DNA of 64,000 nt from Pseudomonas graminis (GTDB taxonomy: Bacteria > Pseudomonadota > Gammaproteobacteria > Pseudomonadales > Pseudomonadaceae), in NCBI RefSeq assembly GCF_001705435.1, contig NZ_MDEN01000047.1:1-64000 (forward strand). The letters are read 5' to 3'. Made by a program: the position numbers and the translations under genes. The notes under the pieces are model-generated. The model did not search any database. It saw nothing but the letters and a program-made list of their open reading frames with translations, and was not told where the DNA came from. Below are positions 24,728 through 34,147 of this stretch, in pieces (position 1 is the stretch's first letter; every line of letters starts with the position of its first letter).

Positions 24728-27669
24728 CAGATGGCTCCTTGTGAAATCGGACTGTCGGCCGGGACCGGTTCAATGGGCTGCGGCAGCGAGGTCGGGCGAT
24801 GGCTGCGCACCGACTGGTGAGCCAGCGCCGTGAGGATCAACAGGGTCGAGCCGACCACCACCGCGTACACGCCGATGTCGAAAAACAGCGCGCTGGCGAT
24901 GTGCAGGTCACCCAGTATCGGCAGGACCACATGCGCGGTGTGGGTGGTCATGAACGGATAACCGAGGGCCATCGAGCCCAGACCCGTGGCCAGCGCGAAG
25001 AACAGCCCGGTGCCCATCCAGCGCAACGGCCGCAGGCTCATGTTGGCCTCGACCCACTGGGTGCCGGCCACCATGTATTGCAGGATGAACGCCACTGACA
25101 TGACCAGCCCGGCCACGAAACCGCCGCCCGGCTGGTTATGCCCGCGCATGAACAGGTACATCGAGACCACAAAAGCCACCGGCAACAGCAGGCGCACCAG
25201 CACCGCCGGCACCATCATGAAGCCCAGTGCGGTATCGGCGGCGTGACGCGGATTGACCAGATCGGTGACCACGTCACGGGCCAGCAAGCGCTGTTGGGCT
25301 GGCAGGGCAATGCTCTCTTTCGGTGGACGGAAGCGCCGCAGCAGGGCAAAGACCGTCAGCGCCACCACGGCCAGCACGGTGATTTCGCCAAAGGTGTCGA
25401 AGCCACGGAAGTCCACGAGCATGACGTTGACCGCATTGGTGCCGCCGCCCTGGGCCAGGGCACGGCTCAGGTAAAACTCGGAAATGGCGTTCGGCGTCGG
25501 CCGCGTCAGCATCGCGTAGGACAACACCGCCATGCCGCCACCCACCGCCACGGCGAGGACGAAGTCGCGGATCCGCCGCACCTTGGCCCGGCGTCGCGCC
25601 TGGGACGGTGGTGGCACGTTTTCGTTACGTCGCGGCAGCCAGCGCAGGCCGAGCAGGATCAACACCGTGGTGACGACTTCCACCGCCAGTTGGGTTAGTG
25701 CCAGGTCCGGCGCGGAAAACCAGACGAAGGTCACACAGGTCATCAGCCCACACACGCTGACCATGGTCACGGCCGCCAGCCGGTGATATTTGGCCTGCCA
25801 CGCAGCGCCAATGGCGCAGGCAATCGCGATCAGCCAGAGCATCACAAATACGCCGGAACCCGGGATCTTCGGTCGATCGCCCCAGCTCAGCCCGCTTTCG
25901 TACATCGGCACGAAACCGGCGACCAGCGCGGCCAGCACCATCAGAAACAGCTGCGCCTGCAAACGACGTGTGGTCAGCAGCCTCATCAGTCGGCGGGCGC
26001 CGCGCATCTTCCACACCAGCACGCGCTCGAACATGCGCTTGCCGTTCAGGCGCCACATCAGCGGCGGGCCGTTGACCTGTTTGCGCTTGATCGGGCCGCG
26101 CAGCAGCAGGTATAGAACGATGCCAGCCGCCATGGCGATCAGGCTCATGATCATCGGCGCGTTCAACCCGTGCCAGATCGCCAGGCTGTACTCGGGGAGT
26201 TCACCCCCCACCACCGGCTGTGCCGCAGCGGCCAGCAACGGGCCAACGGAGTGCGTGGGAAAAATGCCGACGATCAGGCACGCCAGCACCAGCAATTCCA
26301 CGGGCAGGCGCATCCAGCGCGGCGGCTCGTGGGGCGTGTGAGGCAGGCGCGTGGCTTTAGGGCCGAAGAACACGTCGACGGTAAAGCGCAGGGAATACGC
26401 CACGCTGAAGATCCCGGCGATCGTGGCGATCACCGGCAGGGCGATCTCGACCCAGTCGGTTGAGGTGATGAACACCGTTTCTGCGAAGAACATTTCCTTG
26501 GACAGGAAGCCATTGAGCAGCGGCACCCCCGCCATTGATGCGCTGGCGACCATGGCCAGCGTCGCGGTGTAGGGCATCAGCTTGATCAGCCCGCTGAGTT
26601 TGCGGATGTCGCGGGTGCCGCTTTCGTGGTCGATGATCCCCGCCGCCATGAACAGCGAGGCCTTGAACGTGGCGTGGTTGAGGATGTGAAACACCGCCGC
26701 GACGGCGGCCAGTGGACTGTTCAGGCCCAGCAGCAGGGTGATCAGCCCCAGGTGACTGATGGTGGAATAGGCCAGCAGGCCCTTGAGGTCGTTTTGAAAC
26801 ATGGCCGAATAAGCGCCGATCACCAGTGTGCACGCCCCCGCGCCGCTGACGATCCAGAACCACTGCTCACTGCCCGACAGCGATGGCCACAGGCGCGCGA
26901 GCAGGAACACCCCGGCCTTGACCATGGTCGCCGAGTGCAGATACGCCGACACCGGTGTCGGCGCCGCCATGGCGTGGGGCAGCCAGAAGTGGAAGGGGAA
27001 TTGCGCGCTCTTGCTCAGCGCGCCGATCAGGATCAGCGTCAACAGCACGGGGTACAGCGCGTGGGCGCGAATCGCATCGCCTGAAGCCAGCACGCGATCC
27101 AGGTCATAACTGCCGACGACATGCCCGAGCAGCATCATCCCCACCAGCAGCGCAAGGCCGCCAGCGCCGGTGACCATCAGCGCCATGTAAGCGCCGCGTC
27201 GGGCGTCGGCGCGGTGGTGCCAATAGCCGATCAGCAGGAACGAGAAGACGCTGGTCAGCTCCCAGAAAAACACGATCTGAATGAGGTTGCCGGACATGAC
27301 CAGTCCGAGCATGGCGCCCATGAACGCCAGAAAAAACGAGAAGAAGCGCGGCACCGGGTCGTCCGGCGACATGTAATAACGCGCATACAGCGACACCAGC
27401 GCGCCGATTCCCAGCACCAGCATCGAGAACAGCCAGGCAAAACCGTCCAGGCGCAGGACGAAGTTCAGGCCCAGGCTGGGCAGCCAGAAAAACTCTTCTC
27501 GGATGACCCCGCCGTGGGCGATCTGCGGATACCACAGTGCGACCTGCACCGCGCCGATCAAGGCGATCAGGCCGGCGAGGAGGGATTCACTGTTGCGTGC
27601 GTTGTGCGGCAAAAGCGCCGCCAGACAGCTGCCGATGAAAGGCAGAAGCAGTAGAACTATCAGGGACAT
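24727..27669 (-). CDS. mrpA: Cation/proton antiporter subunit A/B fusion
   Basis: The 980-residue protein fuses a NuoL-like MrpA (about residues 1-770) to an MrpB-type domain (about 790-940, with GHNQPGGGFVAGLVMSVAF). The MrpA part carries the conserved FFWELTSVFSFLLIGYW and the Lys-bearing GALSKSAQFPFHFWLPHAM. The fusion is normal for the six-gene group 2 operons of Pseudomonas and Sinorhizobium. It is the first gene of the operon. A perfect 17-bp palindrome lies 80 bp upstream. Confidence 0.93.
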   Translation of the reverse strand: MSLIVLLLLPFIGSCLAALLPHNARNSESLLAGLIALIGAVQVALWYPQIAHGGVIREEFFWLPSLGLNFVLRLDGFAWLFSMLVLGIGALVSLYARYYMSPDDPVPRFFSFFLAFMGAMLGLVMSGNLIQIVFFWELTSVFSFLLIGYWHHRADARRGAYMALMVTGAGGLALLVGMMLLGHVVGSYDLDRVLASGDAIRAHALYPVLLTLILIGALSKSAQFPFHFWLPHAMAAPTPVSAYLHSATMVKAGVFLLARLWPSLSGSEQWFWIVSGAGACTLVIGAYSAMFQNDLKGLLAYSTISHLGLITLLLGLNSPLAAVAAVFHILNHATFKASLFMAAGIIDHESGTRDIRKLSGLIKLMPYTATLAMVASASMAGVPLLNGFLSKEMFFAETVFITSTDWVEIALPVIATIAGIFSVAYSLRFTVDVFFGPKATRLPHTPHEPPRWMRLPVELLVLACLIVGIFPTHSVGPLLAAAAQPVVGGELPEYSLAIWHGLNAPMIMSLIAMAAGIVLYLLLRGPIKRKQVNGPPLMWRLNGKRMFERVLVWKMRGARRLMRLLTTRRLQAQLFLMVLAALVAGFVPMYESGLSWGDRPKIPGSGVFVMLWLIAIACAIGAAWQAKYHRLAAVTMVSVCGLMTCVTFVWFSAPDLALTQLAVEVVTTVLILLGLRWLPRRNENVPPPSQARRRAKVRRIRDFVLAVAVGGGMAVLSYAMLTRPTPNAISEFYLSRALAQGGGTNAVNVMLVDFRGFDTFGEITVLAVVALTVFALLRRFRPPKESIALPAQQRLLARDVVTDLVNPRHAADTALGFMMVPAVLVRLLLPVAFVVSMYLFMRGHNQPGGGFVAGLVMSVAFILQYMVAGTQWVEANMSLRPLRWMGTGLFFALATGLGSMALGYPFMTTHTAHVVLPILGDLHIASALFFDIGVYAVVVGSTLLILTALAHQSVRSHRPTSLPQPIEPVPADSPISQGAI

Positions 27670-27748
27670 AGGCTTCTAATCTGCGGAGAAATGTCAAGGA
27701 TCATACGTGCCGGGTCCGGGATGACCAAACGCCAAGATGTCGCAGAAT

Positions 27749-27765
27749 CCTACAAAGTTTGTAGG
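27749..27765. promoter_or_regulatory. Perfect palindrome between the Mrp operon and tusA
   Basis: CCTACAAA-G-TTTGTAGG is an exact 8-1-8 dyad in the divergent gap, 80 bp before mrpA and 153 bp before tusA. It resembles a dimeric regulator site. No regulator gene is adjacent, and it could instead be a decayed repeat. Confidence 0.4.
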
Positions 27766-27819
27766 CAGCAGCGTAGTTGACAGTCTGGTTCGCGTAAGGT
27801 TGGCGGCTATCTGCCCTAT

Positions 27820-27846
27820 TGTGGGAGCGAGCTTGCTCGCGAAAGG
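27820..27846. repeat. Single REP element upstream of tusA
   Basis: A lone copy of the TGTGGGAGCGAGCTTGCTCG type of REP with the palindromic core GCGAGC-TT-GCTCGC at 27827-27840. Confidence 0.8.
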
Positions 27847-27918
27847 GCCGAGGCAAAGTGCCGATTGGCGGCATGTACCGATTAGGCGACAATGCCGGCC
27901 TGTTTCCGGAGCCCCCTC

Positions 27919-28194
27919 ATGTCTGATTCGATCACCCCCCTGTCTGATCCCATTGAAAGCCCCGCCGTCGATGCCGTCCTCGACGCCACCGGCCTCAACT
28001 GCCCCGAGCCGGTCATGATGCTGCACCAGAAGGTGCGCGACCTGCCGCCCGGCGGCCTGCTCAAGGTGATCGCCACCGATCCTTCCACCCAGCGGGATAT
28101 CCCGAAATTCTGTGTCTTCCTCGGCCACGAACTGGTGGATAAACAGGCGGGCGACGGCGAGTTCCTGTACTGGATCCGCAAGAAGCTAGACTGA
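27919..28194 (+). CDS. tusA: TusA-family sulfurtransferase
   Basis: The 91-residue protein has the CPxP motif in [18 protein letters not shown]. The Cys there takes persulfide sulfur from IscS and passes it on for 2-thiouridine formation in tRNA; that chemistry is family knowledge. The N-terminal 20 residues are a short acidic extension. ATG 27919 is preceded by CGGAG; the frame is open to 27892. It is followed 88 bp later by pdxB. Confidence 0.9.
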   Translation: MSDSITPLSDPIESPAVDAVLDATGLNCPEPVMMLHQKVRDLPPGGLLKVIATDPSTQRDIPKFCVFLGHELVDKQAGDGEFLYWIRKKLD

Positions 28195-28282
28195 TTTGCG
28201 ACCTACTCGCTGACGCGTTGCGCGTCACGCTGGCTCGACGGGGCGCTGGCGCCTACACTGCGGCCACTCCAGGAGCCCTGAC

Positions 28283-29431
28283 ATGCGCATAGTTGCCGAC
28301 GAAAACATTCCCTTGCTCGACGCCTTTTTCGCCGGACTCGGTGATATCCAGCGTTACCCGGGCCGCACCCTTGACCGTGCCGCCGTTGCCGACGCCGATA
28401 TTCTGTTGGTGCGCTCGGTGACCCGGGTCGACCGCGCCTTGCTCGAAGGCACACCCGTACGATTCGTCGGCACCTGCACCATCGGCACCGATCACCTCGA
28501 CCTCGATTACTTCAAAGAAGCCGGCATTCAATGGTCCAGCGCCCCGGGCTGCAATGCCCGCGGCGTGGTGGACTACGTGCTGGGCAGCCTGCTGACCCTC
28601 TCGGAAATCGAAGGCGTCGGCCTCGCCAGTCGCACCTACGGCGTGGTCGGCGCGGGGCAGGTCGGCGGTCGCTTGATCAAGGTGTTGCGCGGCCTAGGCT
28701 GGAACGTCCTGGTCTGCGACCCGCCGCGTCAGGCCAGCGAGGGCGGCGATTACGTCAGCCTCGACGAGATCATTGCCCGCTGCGATGTGATCAGCCTGCA
28801 CACACCGCTGGATAAAACCGGCGACACGCCCACCTGGCACCTGTTCGACCGCACCCGCTTGCAACAGCTCAAGCCCGGCGCCTGGCTGATCAACGCGGCG
28901 CGTGGCCCGGTGGTCGACAACACCGCCTTGCGCCAAGTGTTGCTGGAGCGCGAAGACCTGCAAGCGGTGCTGGATGTCTGGGAGCAGGAACCGGCGGTCG
29001 ACGTCGAGCTGGCCGAGCTGTGCGTCATCGGCACGCCCCACATCGCCGGTTACAGCCTCGACGGCAGGCAGCGCGGCACGGCGCAAATCTATCAGGCCCT
29101 GTGTGCGCACCTTGAGCAACCGGCGAGCATCCGTCTTGAAGATCTGCTGCCCAAGCCGTGGCTGGCCGAGGTCACGCTGGATGCCGCCACGGACCCGGTC
29201 TGGGCGCTGAACACGCTGTGTCGCGGCGTGTACGATCCGCGCCGCGATGACGCGGATTTCCGCCGCAGTCTGGTGGGGGATGCCCAGAGCCAGCGCCTGG
29301 CCTTCGATGCCCTGCGCAAGCATTATCCGCCCCGTCGGGAAATCGACAGCCTGCGGGTTCGCCTCAACGGTGAGTCGGCGACGTTGAGTCAGATCGTCGA
29401 GGCCTTGGGCGCCACCGTTGTCACTGAGTGA
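28283..29431 (+). CDS. pdxB: Erythronate-4-phosphate dehydrogenase
   Basis: The 382-residue NAD-dependent 2-hydroxyacid dehydrogenase catalyses the second step of pyridoxal phosphate synthesis. It has the nucleotide-binding [16 protein letters not shown] near residue 120, the catalytic Arg in [10 protein letters not shown], a Glu in VLDVWEQEP and a His in [12 protein letters not shown]. The C-terminal DUF3410 dimerisation domain (about residues 290-375) sets PdxB apart from other family members. Length is typical. It ends one base from the convergent zeta-toxin-like gene. Confidence 0.95.
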   Translation: MRIVADENIPLLDAFFAGLGDIQRYPGRTLDRAAVADADILLVRSVTRVDRALLEGTPVRFVGTCTIGTDHLDLDYFKEAGIQWSSAPGCNARGVVDYVLGSLLTLSEIEGVGLASRTYGVVGAGQVGGRLIKVLRGLGWNVLVCDPPRQASEGGDYVSLDEIIARCDVISLHTPLDKTGDTPTWHLFDRTRLQQLKPGAWLINAARGPVVDNTALRQVLLEREDLQAVLDVWEQEPAVDVELAELCVIGTPHIAGYSLDGRQRGTAQIYQALCAHLEQPASIRLEDLLPKPWLAEVTLDAATDPVWALNTLCRGVYDPRRDDADFRRSLVGDAQSQRLAFDALRKHYPPRREIDSLRVRLNGESATLSQIVEALGATVVTE

Positions 29432-29432
29432 G

Positions 29433-30413
29433 TCACTCGCTGTATTTTTTGATGTAAGACCAGAGTGTCTCGGGCAGGCGGGGCGGAACGTGCTGCCAGA
29501 ATCGGCGCATTCTCGGGAGTGCGTTGTAGGCCTCTTGCCAGGCTTCCAGGCGATCTTCAGCGCCTGAGACAGGGGCTTGGATCAGCGCGATGAAGCTGGC
29601 AAAGCTGCAGGGGGTGGGTAACGCTTCGCTGCGTTCGATCCGGTGCACCTGTTCCTGCAACGTGATTTCTGTGCCTTGTTCATTGGTGAACACGTACGGG
29701 GTCAGCGAGTCGACTCGATCACAGCGGCTGCTGCAGATTTTTTTGCGGTCTTTGAGCTCACCGAAGCCGCGCTCGTACAGGGTGATGGTGGAGCCGCTCA
29801 CCCTCATGCAAGCCTCCTCGAACGCATTGAGAATGACCTCGGCGTTCTCGATGCTCGTCTCGATGGTGGCGATATCGACAAAACGCTCGAGGGTCCCGGC
29901 TTCCAGCGCGTTGAAGGCGCGCCTGATGGTTGAAAGGTGCACGAAATCCTTCTTGCAGCCAATCAGGTGAACGTCGAACTGGTAGGCGGCCAGTGCCTGG
30001 CCCGAGATCACCGTGGCGAAGGCTTTGGTGTCCAGCGCGGTTTCCATCACGATGTTGAACGTGTTGCTGTGGGCATAAGCAAAGATGCGGCTGCACAGCT
30101 CCCAGATGAAGGTTTCAGTGTGCTTGTAGCGGCGGGTCACGTCCTGATCGGCGAACTCGGCATAGCGCGGGTGCAGCTCGCGAAAATACTCCTGATAAAG
30201 ATGCACGTAGTTGCCGTATCCGGGAATCTTGAGCAGCGTGTTGTTCAGCATGTAGGTCTTGCCGGACCCTTGTACGCCGGCGACCACCAGAATTTTCGGG
30301 GCGGGCTGCCCATCGTCTGCAATGTCCTTCGGTACATCGAAGATGGTGTTCACAACTGCCTCAAATACGGCATCCAGTTCTTTTGGTGTGTAGGCGTAGT
30401 GAGTGTCGGTCAT
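29433..30413 (-). CDS. Zeta-toxin-domain P-loop kinase without visible antitoxin
   Basis: The 326-residue protein has a Walker A GVQGSGKT (residues 46-53) followed by the zeta-type stretch NIVMETALDTKAFATVI and RRAFNALEAGTLERFVDI. Zeta toxins phosphorylate UDP-N-acetylglucosamine and block cell wall synthesis, and are usually neutralised by an adjacent epsilon antitoxin. No epsilon-like small gene lies on either side, so it may be an orphan kinase with another substrate or be self-limited by its C-terminal region of about 100 residues. ATG 30413 has AAGGA nine bases upstream; the frame runs open to 30491. Confidence 0.78.
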   Translation of the reverse strand: MTDTHYAYTPKELDAVFEAVVNTIFDVPKDIADDGQPAPKILVVAGVQGSGKTYMLNNTLLKIPGYGNYVHLYQEYFRELHPRYAEFADQDVTRRYKHTETFIWELCSRIFAYAHSNTFNIVMETALDTKAFATVISGQALAAYQFDVHLIGCKKDFVHLSTIRRAFNALEAGTLERFVDIATIETSIENAEVILNAFEEACMRVSGSTITLYERGFGELKDRKKICSSRCDRVDSLTPYVFTNEQGTEITLQEQVHRIERSEALPTPCSFASFIALIQAPVSGAEDRLEAWQEAYNALPRMRRFWQHVPPRLPETLWSYIKKYSE

Positions 30414-30538
30414 GGCAGGTCTTCCTTGAGTTGAGTCGGATTGACTGTTGAAAGTCCCAAGGACGTAATCGGAGTGCCCGCCGATGGGCAACGGAATAAA
30501 CGCGCTGTGTATTGCAGAATGTTTATCGCGCCCATAAA

Positions 30539-30567
30539 AAACCCGGCGCCATGGCCGGGTTTCAAGC
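30539..30567 (-). terminator. Intrinsic terminator after the PA1571-like gene
   Basis: AAACCCGGC (30539-30547) pairs with GCCGGGTTT (30554-30562). On the minus strand the stem is followed by a T run formed by the A tract at 30536-30541. It lies 17 bases past the small gene and insulates the zeta-like gene downstream. Confidence 0.8.
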
Positions 30568-30578
30568 AGATCTGTGCA

Positions 30579-30755
30579 TCAATCTTGTTTTTCGGGCTGC
30601 ACCCAGTACTTCTCGCATTCCTGACAGGCAGCCTGAACCATTTCTTCAGTGATCAGGATTTCCTGCCCGTTTCTGTCGAGAATCGCGCCGCCCAGTTGCA
30701 GCTCAGGTTGCGGGCGGAACACGGGTTCTTGATTGCTGCTGCTTTGCAAGCTCAT
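30579..30755 (-). CDS. Small conserved protein, PA1571-like
   Basis: The 58-residue protein (LGGAILDRNGQEILITEEMV, then CQECEKYWVQPEK) resembles the PA1571 family of short Pseudomonas proteins; this is recognised from memory with moderate confidence. Function is unknown. GAGGAG lies seven bases before ATG 30755. The family is found only in this group, as far as I know. Confidence 0.7.
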   Translation of the reverse strand: MSLQSSSNQEPVFRPQPELQLGGAILDRNGQEILITEEMVQAACQECEKYWVQPEKQD

Positions 30756-31006
30756 GGGCTGTCTCCTCATCAGGGGGTTGCGCGTCATAGTAGCCACGCC
30801 CGCGTGACTGCGCCGTGACACCTGCTCCGGCCGATCTGCGTCGCGGTCGCGAGTCGTCGGGGAAGGCGGTGTGCAAGGCCCATGCACGCAGGGCGTGAGA
30901 ACAATCCATGACTGACGACGGCGCGCAGAGTTCAGCGAAAGCTGACGAGCGTGCGCGGGGAGGGAGGTGTAGGCTCTGCGACTGATTCGTCTTGCGAGTG
31001 TTCTCC

Positions 31007-32785
31007 ATGGCTTCAGTTTTTTCCGGCCGTCAGCGGCATGCCATTCGTCTTGCCTTGCGCATGATCGCCCCGTACCGCAAGCAAGCCCTCGGCGCGTTGC
31101 TCGCGCTGGTGGTCACTGCCGGCATCACGCTGTCGATGGGGCAAGGCATCCGGCTGATGGTCGATCAGGGGTTCATGACCCGTTCGCCGACGCTGCTCAA
31201 TGAAACCATCGGCCTGTTCATGGGGCTGGTGATCGCCCTCGCCATCGGCACCTTCGCGCGGTTTTATCTGGTGTCGTGGATCGGCGAACGGGTGGTCGCC
31301 GATCTGCGCAAGCAGGTGTTCGACCATCTGGTCAGCCTCCACCCGGGCTTCTATGAGAACAACCGCAGCTCGGAAATCCAGTCGCGCCTGACCGCCGACA
31401 CCACGCTGCTGCAATCGGTGATCGGCTCGTCGCTGTCGATGTTCCTGCGCAACGCGCTGATGGTCATTGGCGGAATCATCCTGCTGTTCTTCACCAACCC
31501 CAAGCTCACCAGCATCGTCGTCGTGGCACTGCCGCTGGTGATCGCGCCGATTCTGATTTTCGGGCGGCGTGTGCGCAGCCTGTCGCGGGAGAGCCAGGAC
31601 CGCGTGGCGGATGTCGGCAGCTACGTGTCCGAGGCCCTGGGACAGATCAAAACCGTCCAGGCCTACAACCATCAGGAGCAGGATCGACAGCGTTTCGCGC
31701 AGACCGCCGAAGGCGCCTTCGAGACGGCACGCAAGCGGATTCTGCAGCGCTCGTGGCTGATTACCCTGGTGATCGTGCTGGTGCTGGGCGCGGTGGGTGT
31801 GATGCTCTGGGTCGGCGGGATGGACGTGATTGCCGGCCGCATCTCCGGGGGCGAGCTGGCAGCGTTCGTGTTCTACAGCCTGATCGTCGGCAGCGCGTTC
31901 GGCACCCTCAGCGAGGTGATCGGGGAAATGCAACGGGCGGCGGGCGCGGCAGAGCGGATCAGCGAGTTGCTGCAGGCGCGCAGTGAAATCACCGCGCCCG
32001 CCAGTGATCTGCTCACGCTGCCCGAGCGCATCAGCGGTCGCCTGGCGCTGGAAAACCTCAGTTTCGCCTACCCCTCTCGCCCGGAACGCAATGCCGTAGA
32101 CGGCTTGAGCCTGAGCGTCGAAGCGGGGGAAACCCTGGCGCTGGTCGGGCCTTCGGGCGCGGGCAAGTCGACCTTGTTCGACCTGCTGTTGCGCTTCTAT
32201 GACCCGCAACAGGGCCGCGTGCTGATTGAAGGCATCCCCGCCGAGCGCCTTGATCCTCTGGACCTGCGCCGGTGCTTCGCCTGGGTGTCACAGACCCCTG
32301 CGCTGTTTTTCGGCTCGGTGGAGGACAACATTCGCTACGGCAACCCGGCGGCGAGTGTCGAGCAGGTGGAGGCCGCGGCGCGGATTGCCCATGCCCATGA
32401 GTTCATTCAACTGCTGCCCCAGGGTTATCAGACGCACCTGGGTGACGGCGGCATGGGCTTGTCGGGCGGGCAGCGTCAGCGGTTGGCGATCGCCCGGGCT
32501 TTGCTGGCCGATGCGCCGATTCTGTTGCTCGACGAGGCCACCAGCGCACTGGATGCCCAGAGCGAGTACCTGATTCAGCAGGCGTTGCCAACGTTGATGA
32601 AGGGCCGCACGACCCTGGTGATCGCCCACCGACTGGCGACGGTGCAGAACGCAGACCGAATTGCTGTCATGGATCAGGGGAAATTGGTCGCGGTGGGAAC
32701 CCATCGCGAGCTGATTGCCAGCAACCCGCTGTACGCGCGGCTGGCAGCCTTGCAGTTCAATGCCGGGGTGGAGCAGGCCGGCTGA
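31007..32785 (+). CDS. ABC transporter, fused permease and ATPase (MsbA-like exporter)
   Basis: The 592-residue half-transporter has an N-terminal six-helix exporter domain (about residues 15-310) and a C-terminal ATPase. The ATPase shows Walker A GPSGAGKST, signature LSGGQRQRLAIARAL, Walker B ILLLDEATSALD and the H-loop VIAHRLATV. It should work as a homodimer in the inner membrane and export a lipid, peptide or drug; the substrate is unknown. It is not next to lpxK, which argues against its being the essential lipid A flippase MsbA. ATG 31007 has a poor site (GAG). It stands alone. Confidence 0.85.
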   Translation: MASVFSGRQRHAIRLALRMIAPYRKQALGALLALVVTAGITLSMGQGIRLMVDQGFMTRSPTLLNETIGLFMGLVIALAIGTFARFYLVSWIGERVVADLRKQVFDHLVSLHPGFYENNRSSEIQSRLTADTTLLQSVIGSSLSMFLRNALMVIGGIILLFFTNPKLTSIVVVALPLVIAPILIFGRRVRSLSRESQDRVADVGSYVSEALGQIKTVQAYNHQEQDRQRFAQTAEGAFETARKRILQRSWLITLVIVLVLGAVGVMLWVGGMDVIAGRISGGELAAFVFYSLIVGSAFGTLSEVIGEMQRAAGAAERISELLQARSEITAPASDLLTLPERISGRLALENLSFAYPSRPERNAVDGLSLSVEAGETLALVGPSGAGKSTLFDLLLRFYDPQQGRVLIEGIPAERLDPLDLRRCFAWVSQTPALFFGSVEDNIRYGNPAASVEQVEAAARIAHAHEFIQLLPQGYQTHLGDGGMGLSGGQRQRLAIARALLADAPILLLDEATSALDAQSEYLIQQALPTLMKGRTTLVIAHRLATVQNADRIAVMDQGKLVAVGTHRELIASNPLYARLAALQFNAGVEQAG

Positions 32786-32795
32786 GCGCCGGCCT
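32775..32795. terminator. Hairpin over the exporter stop codon
   Basis: AGGCCGGC (32775-32782) pairs with GCCGGCCT (32788-32795), with the stop codon in the loop. There is no T run, so it may only protect the 3' ends of the convergent transcripts. Confidence 0.4.
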
Positions 32796-32806
32796 GAATC
32801 TGCGTA

Positions 32807-33094
32807 TCAGTCTTTGCGGTATTCGCAGAGGTAGGCGGTTTCTTCGGTGGCTTCGACGTCGAATTTGACGTTCGCCGGGATCTTGAAATCCGTGCCGGCT
32901 TTGAAGGTTTCCCAATCATTGGCGCCCGGCAGCAGCACTTTCAGCTCGCCTGAGATCACGTGCATGATTTCCCGGTCGCCGGTGCCGAAGTTGTATTTTC
33001 CGGGAGCCATGACGCCGATGGTCGCGTCGCCTGCTGCTTGCTTGAAGGCGATGGATTTGACGGTACCGTCGAAATACTCGTTGACCTTGAACAT
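32807..33094 (-). CDS. ppnP: Pyrimidine/purine nucleoside phosphorylase
   Basis: The 95-residue single-cupin protein (formerly DUF1255/YaiE) has [16 protein letters not shown] at the start, then [20 protein letters not shown] and [20 protein letters not shown]. The E. coli relative phosphorolyses a wide range of nucleosides to base and ribose-1-phosphate. Length is exactly that of the family. ATG 33094 is chosen over an upstream in-frame start because the cupin begins here. Confidence 0.92.
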   Translation of the reverse strand: MFKVNEYFDGTVKSIAFKQAAGDATIGVMAPGKYNFGTGDREIMHVISGELKVLLPGANDWETFKAGTDFKIPANVKFDVEATEETAYLCEYRKD

Positions 33095-33184
33095 GGCTGA
33101 ATTCCTTGGGAAGGGCTGGAAAGGGCCGGACAGTATGCCGAACGTATAAAAGGCCGTCATCCGCTTTGATAAATGCGTCACGCC

Positions 33185-33727
33185 CTAGCCGGGAATCACC
33201 AGCGGTAACAACCGTGCGGTATTGCGCGCGTCTGACAACGCCCGGTGCTGCTGGCCGTTGAAATGCATTCCCGCCAGTTGCAGCGCGGTGTTCAGGCCGC
33301 AGGGCTTTTGCAGGTGACGGGCTTTGGCGAAGCGTTGTTTCAGGTTGATGTGGGGCAGGGTGGCGAGTTCGCTGGCGAGCCGGTGCTGATGCCAATCCTG
33401 TTGCAGTTGCTGGCGGTCGTAATCGCCCCAACTGGTCCAGGCCACCAGTCGCTCGCGGTGTTGGGCGATCCAGCGTTCGAACTGTGGCCATACGGCGGGC
33501 AGCGTCAAGGCGCTGTCGATGACGCTCTGCCGAATGTGCGTCAGCTCGCGGCAGAAGGGCGTGAGCAACGGCCGGCGCATGGGCCGCACGTAACGTTCGA
33601 AATGGTCGATTTCGCGCCCGTCCTGATTGACCAGCGACGCACCGATTTCGATGATTTCCATTTCCGCCACCGGCCACCCGCCCTCTTCGGTGGTGGCCTC
33701 CAGGTCTATCACCAGCCAGTAGGGCAT
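33185..33727 (-). CDS. DEDDh-family 3'-5' exonuclease
   Basis: The 180-residue protein has ExoI motif VIDLEATTEEG near its start, a central Asp in WGDYDRQQL and the closing motif HRALSDARNTARLL (H-x4-D). These give the four acidic metal ligands and the catalytic His. It resembles the ERI1/KapD-like exonuclease group that trims RNA or DNA 3' ends. ATG 33727 has CAGGAG six bases upstream; the much longer open frame upstream lacks exonuclease features. Confidence 0.85.
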   Translation of the reverse strand: MPYWLVIDLEATTEEGGWPVAEMEIIEIGASLVNQDGREIDHFERYVRPMRRPLLTPFCRELTHIRQSVIDSALTLPAVWPQFERWIAQHRERLVAWTSWGDYDRQQLQQDWHQHRLASELATLPHINLKQRFAKARHLQKPCGLNTALQLAGMHFNGQQHRALSDARNTARLLPLVIPG

Positions 33728-34147
33728 TTCGAACTCCTGTCTCATAACCTGCGGCAGCGCCCTGGAGCGTAGCCACATCACGGCCCTTACGTCCAACTGC
33801 CGGCGCAGATGATCCATGATTGGGACTCGCGGCGGGCAGGAAGGTTTGCCGGGCCAGCGTCTTTTGTAGTGCCTGACTTGCATATGGCCGGGACAGCGCT
33901 TGCCTGGCCCCCATCCCTCGGCATAAATTGCAGGCGCATTGGTCCTCACATAAAGCGCTGCGCGGTCGATAATGCACAGGACAAGGACAGCTTCAGCCCG
34001 GATGTGGGCTAAAAGGGAAAGGGGGCAGCAAGGCGCAAGGAGGGCGAGAGTTGGAACGACAGAGGCGATTTAGCTTCCGTTTGACCGTTGTCTAATTGAT
34101 CGCGAACGCATAGCTTACGTACTCCGTTTCGCCTGAGGTGCCTTTTC
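33728..34147. other. Intergenic region before the solute-binding protein gene
   Basis: About 420 bases lie between divergent genes. I see a purine-rich stretch at 34015-34050 and an AT-richer stretch around 34070-34120 where a promoter may lie, but no clear boxes and no gene. Confidence 0.4.

Noticed and set aside
31007-32785. Essential lipid A flippase msbA
   Set aside because: The protein is an MsbA-like half-transporter but is not next to lpxK or other lipid A genes, so the specific name is not supported.
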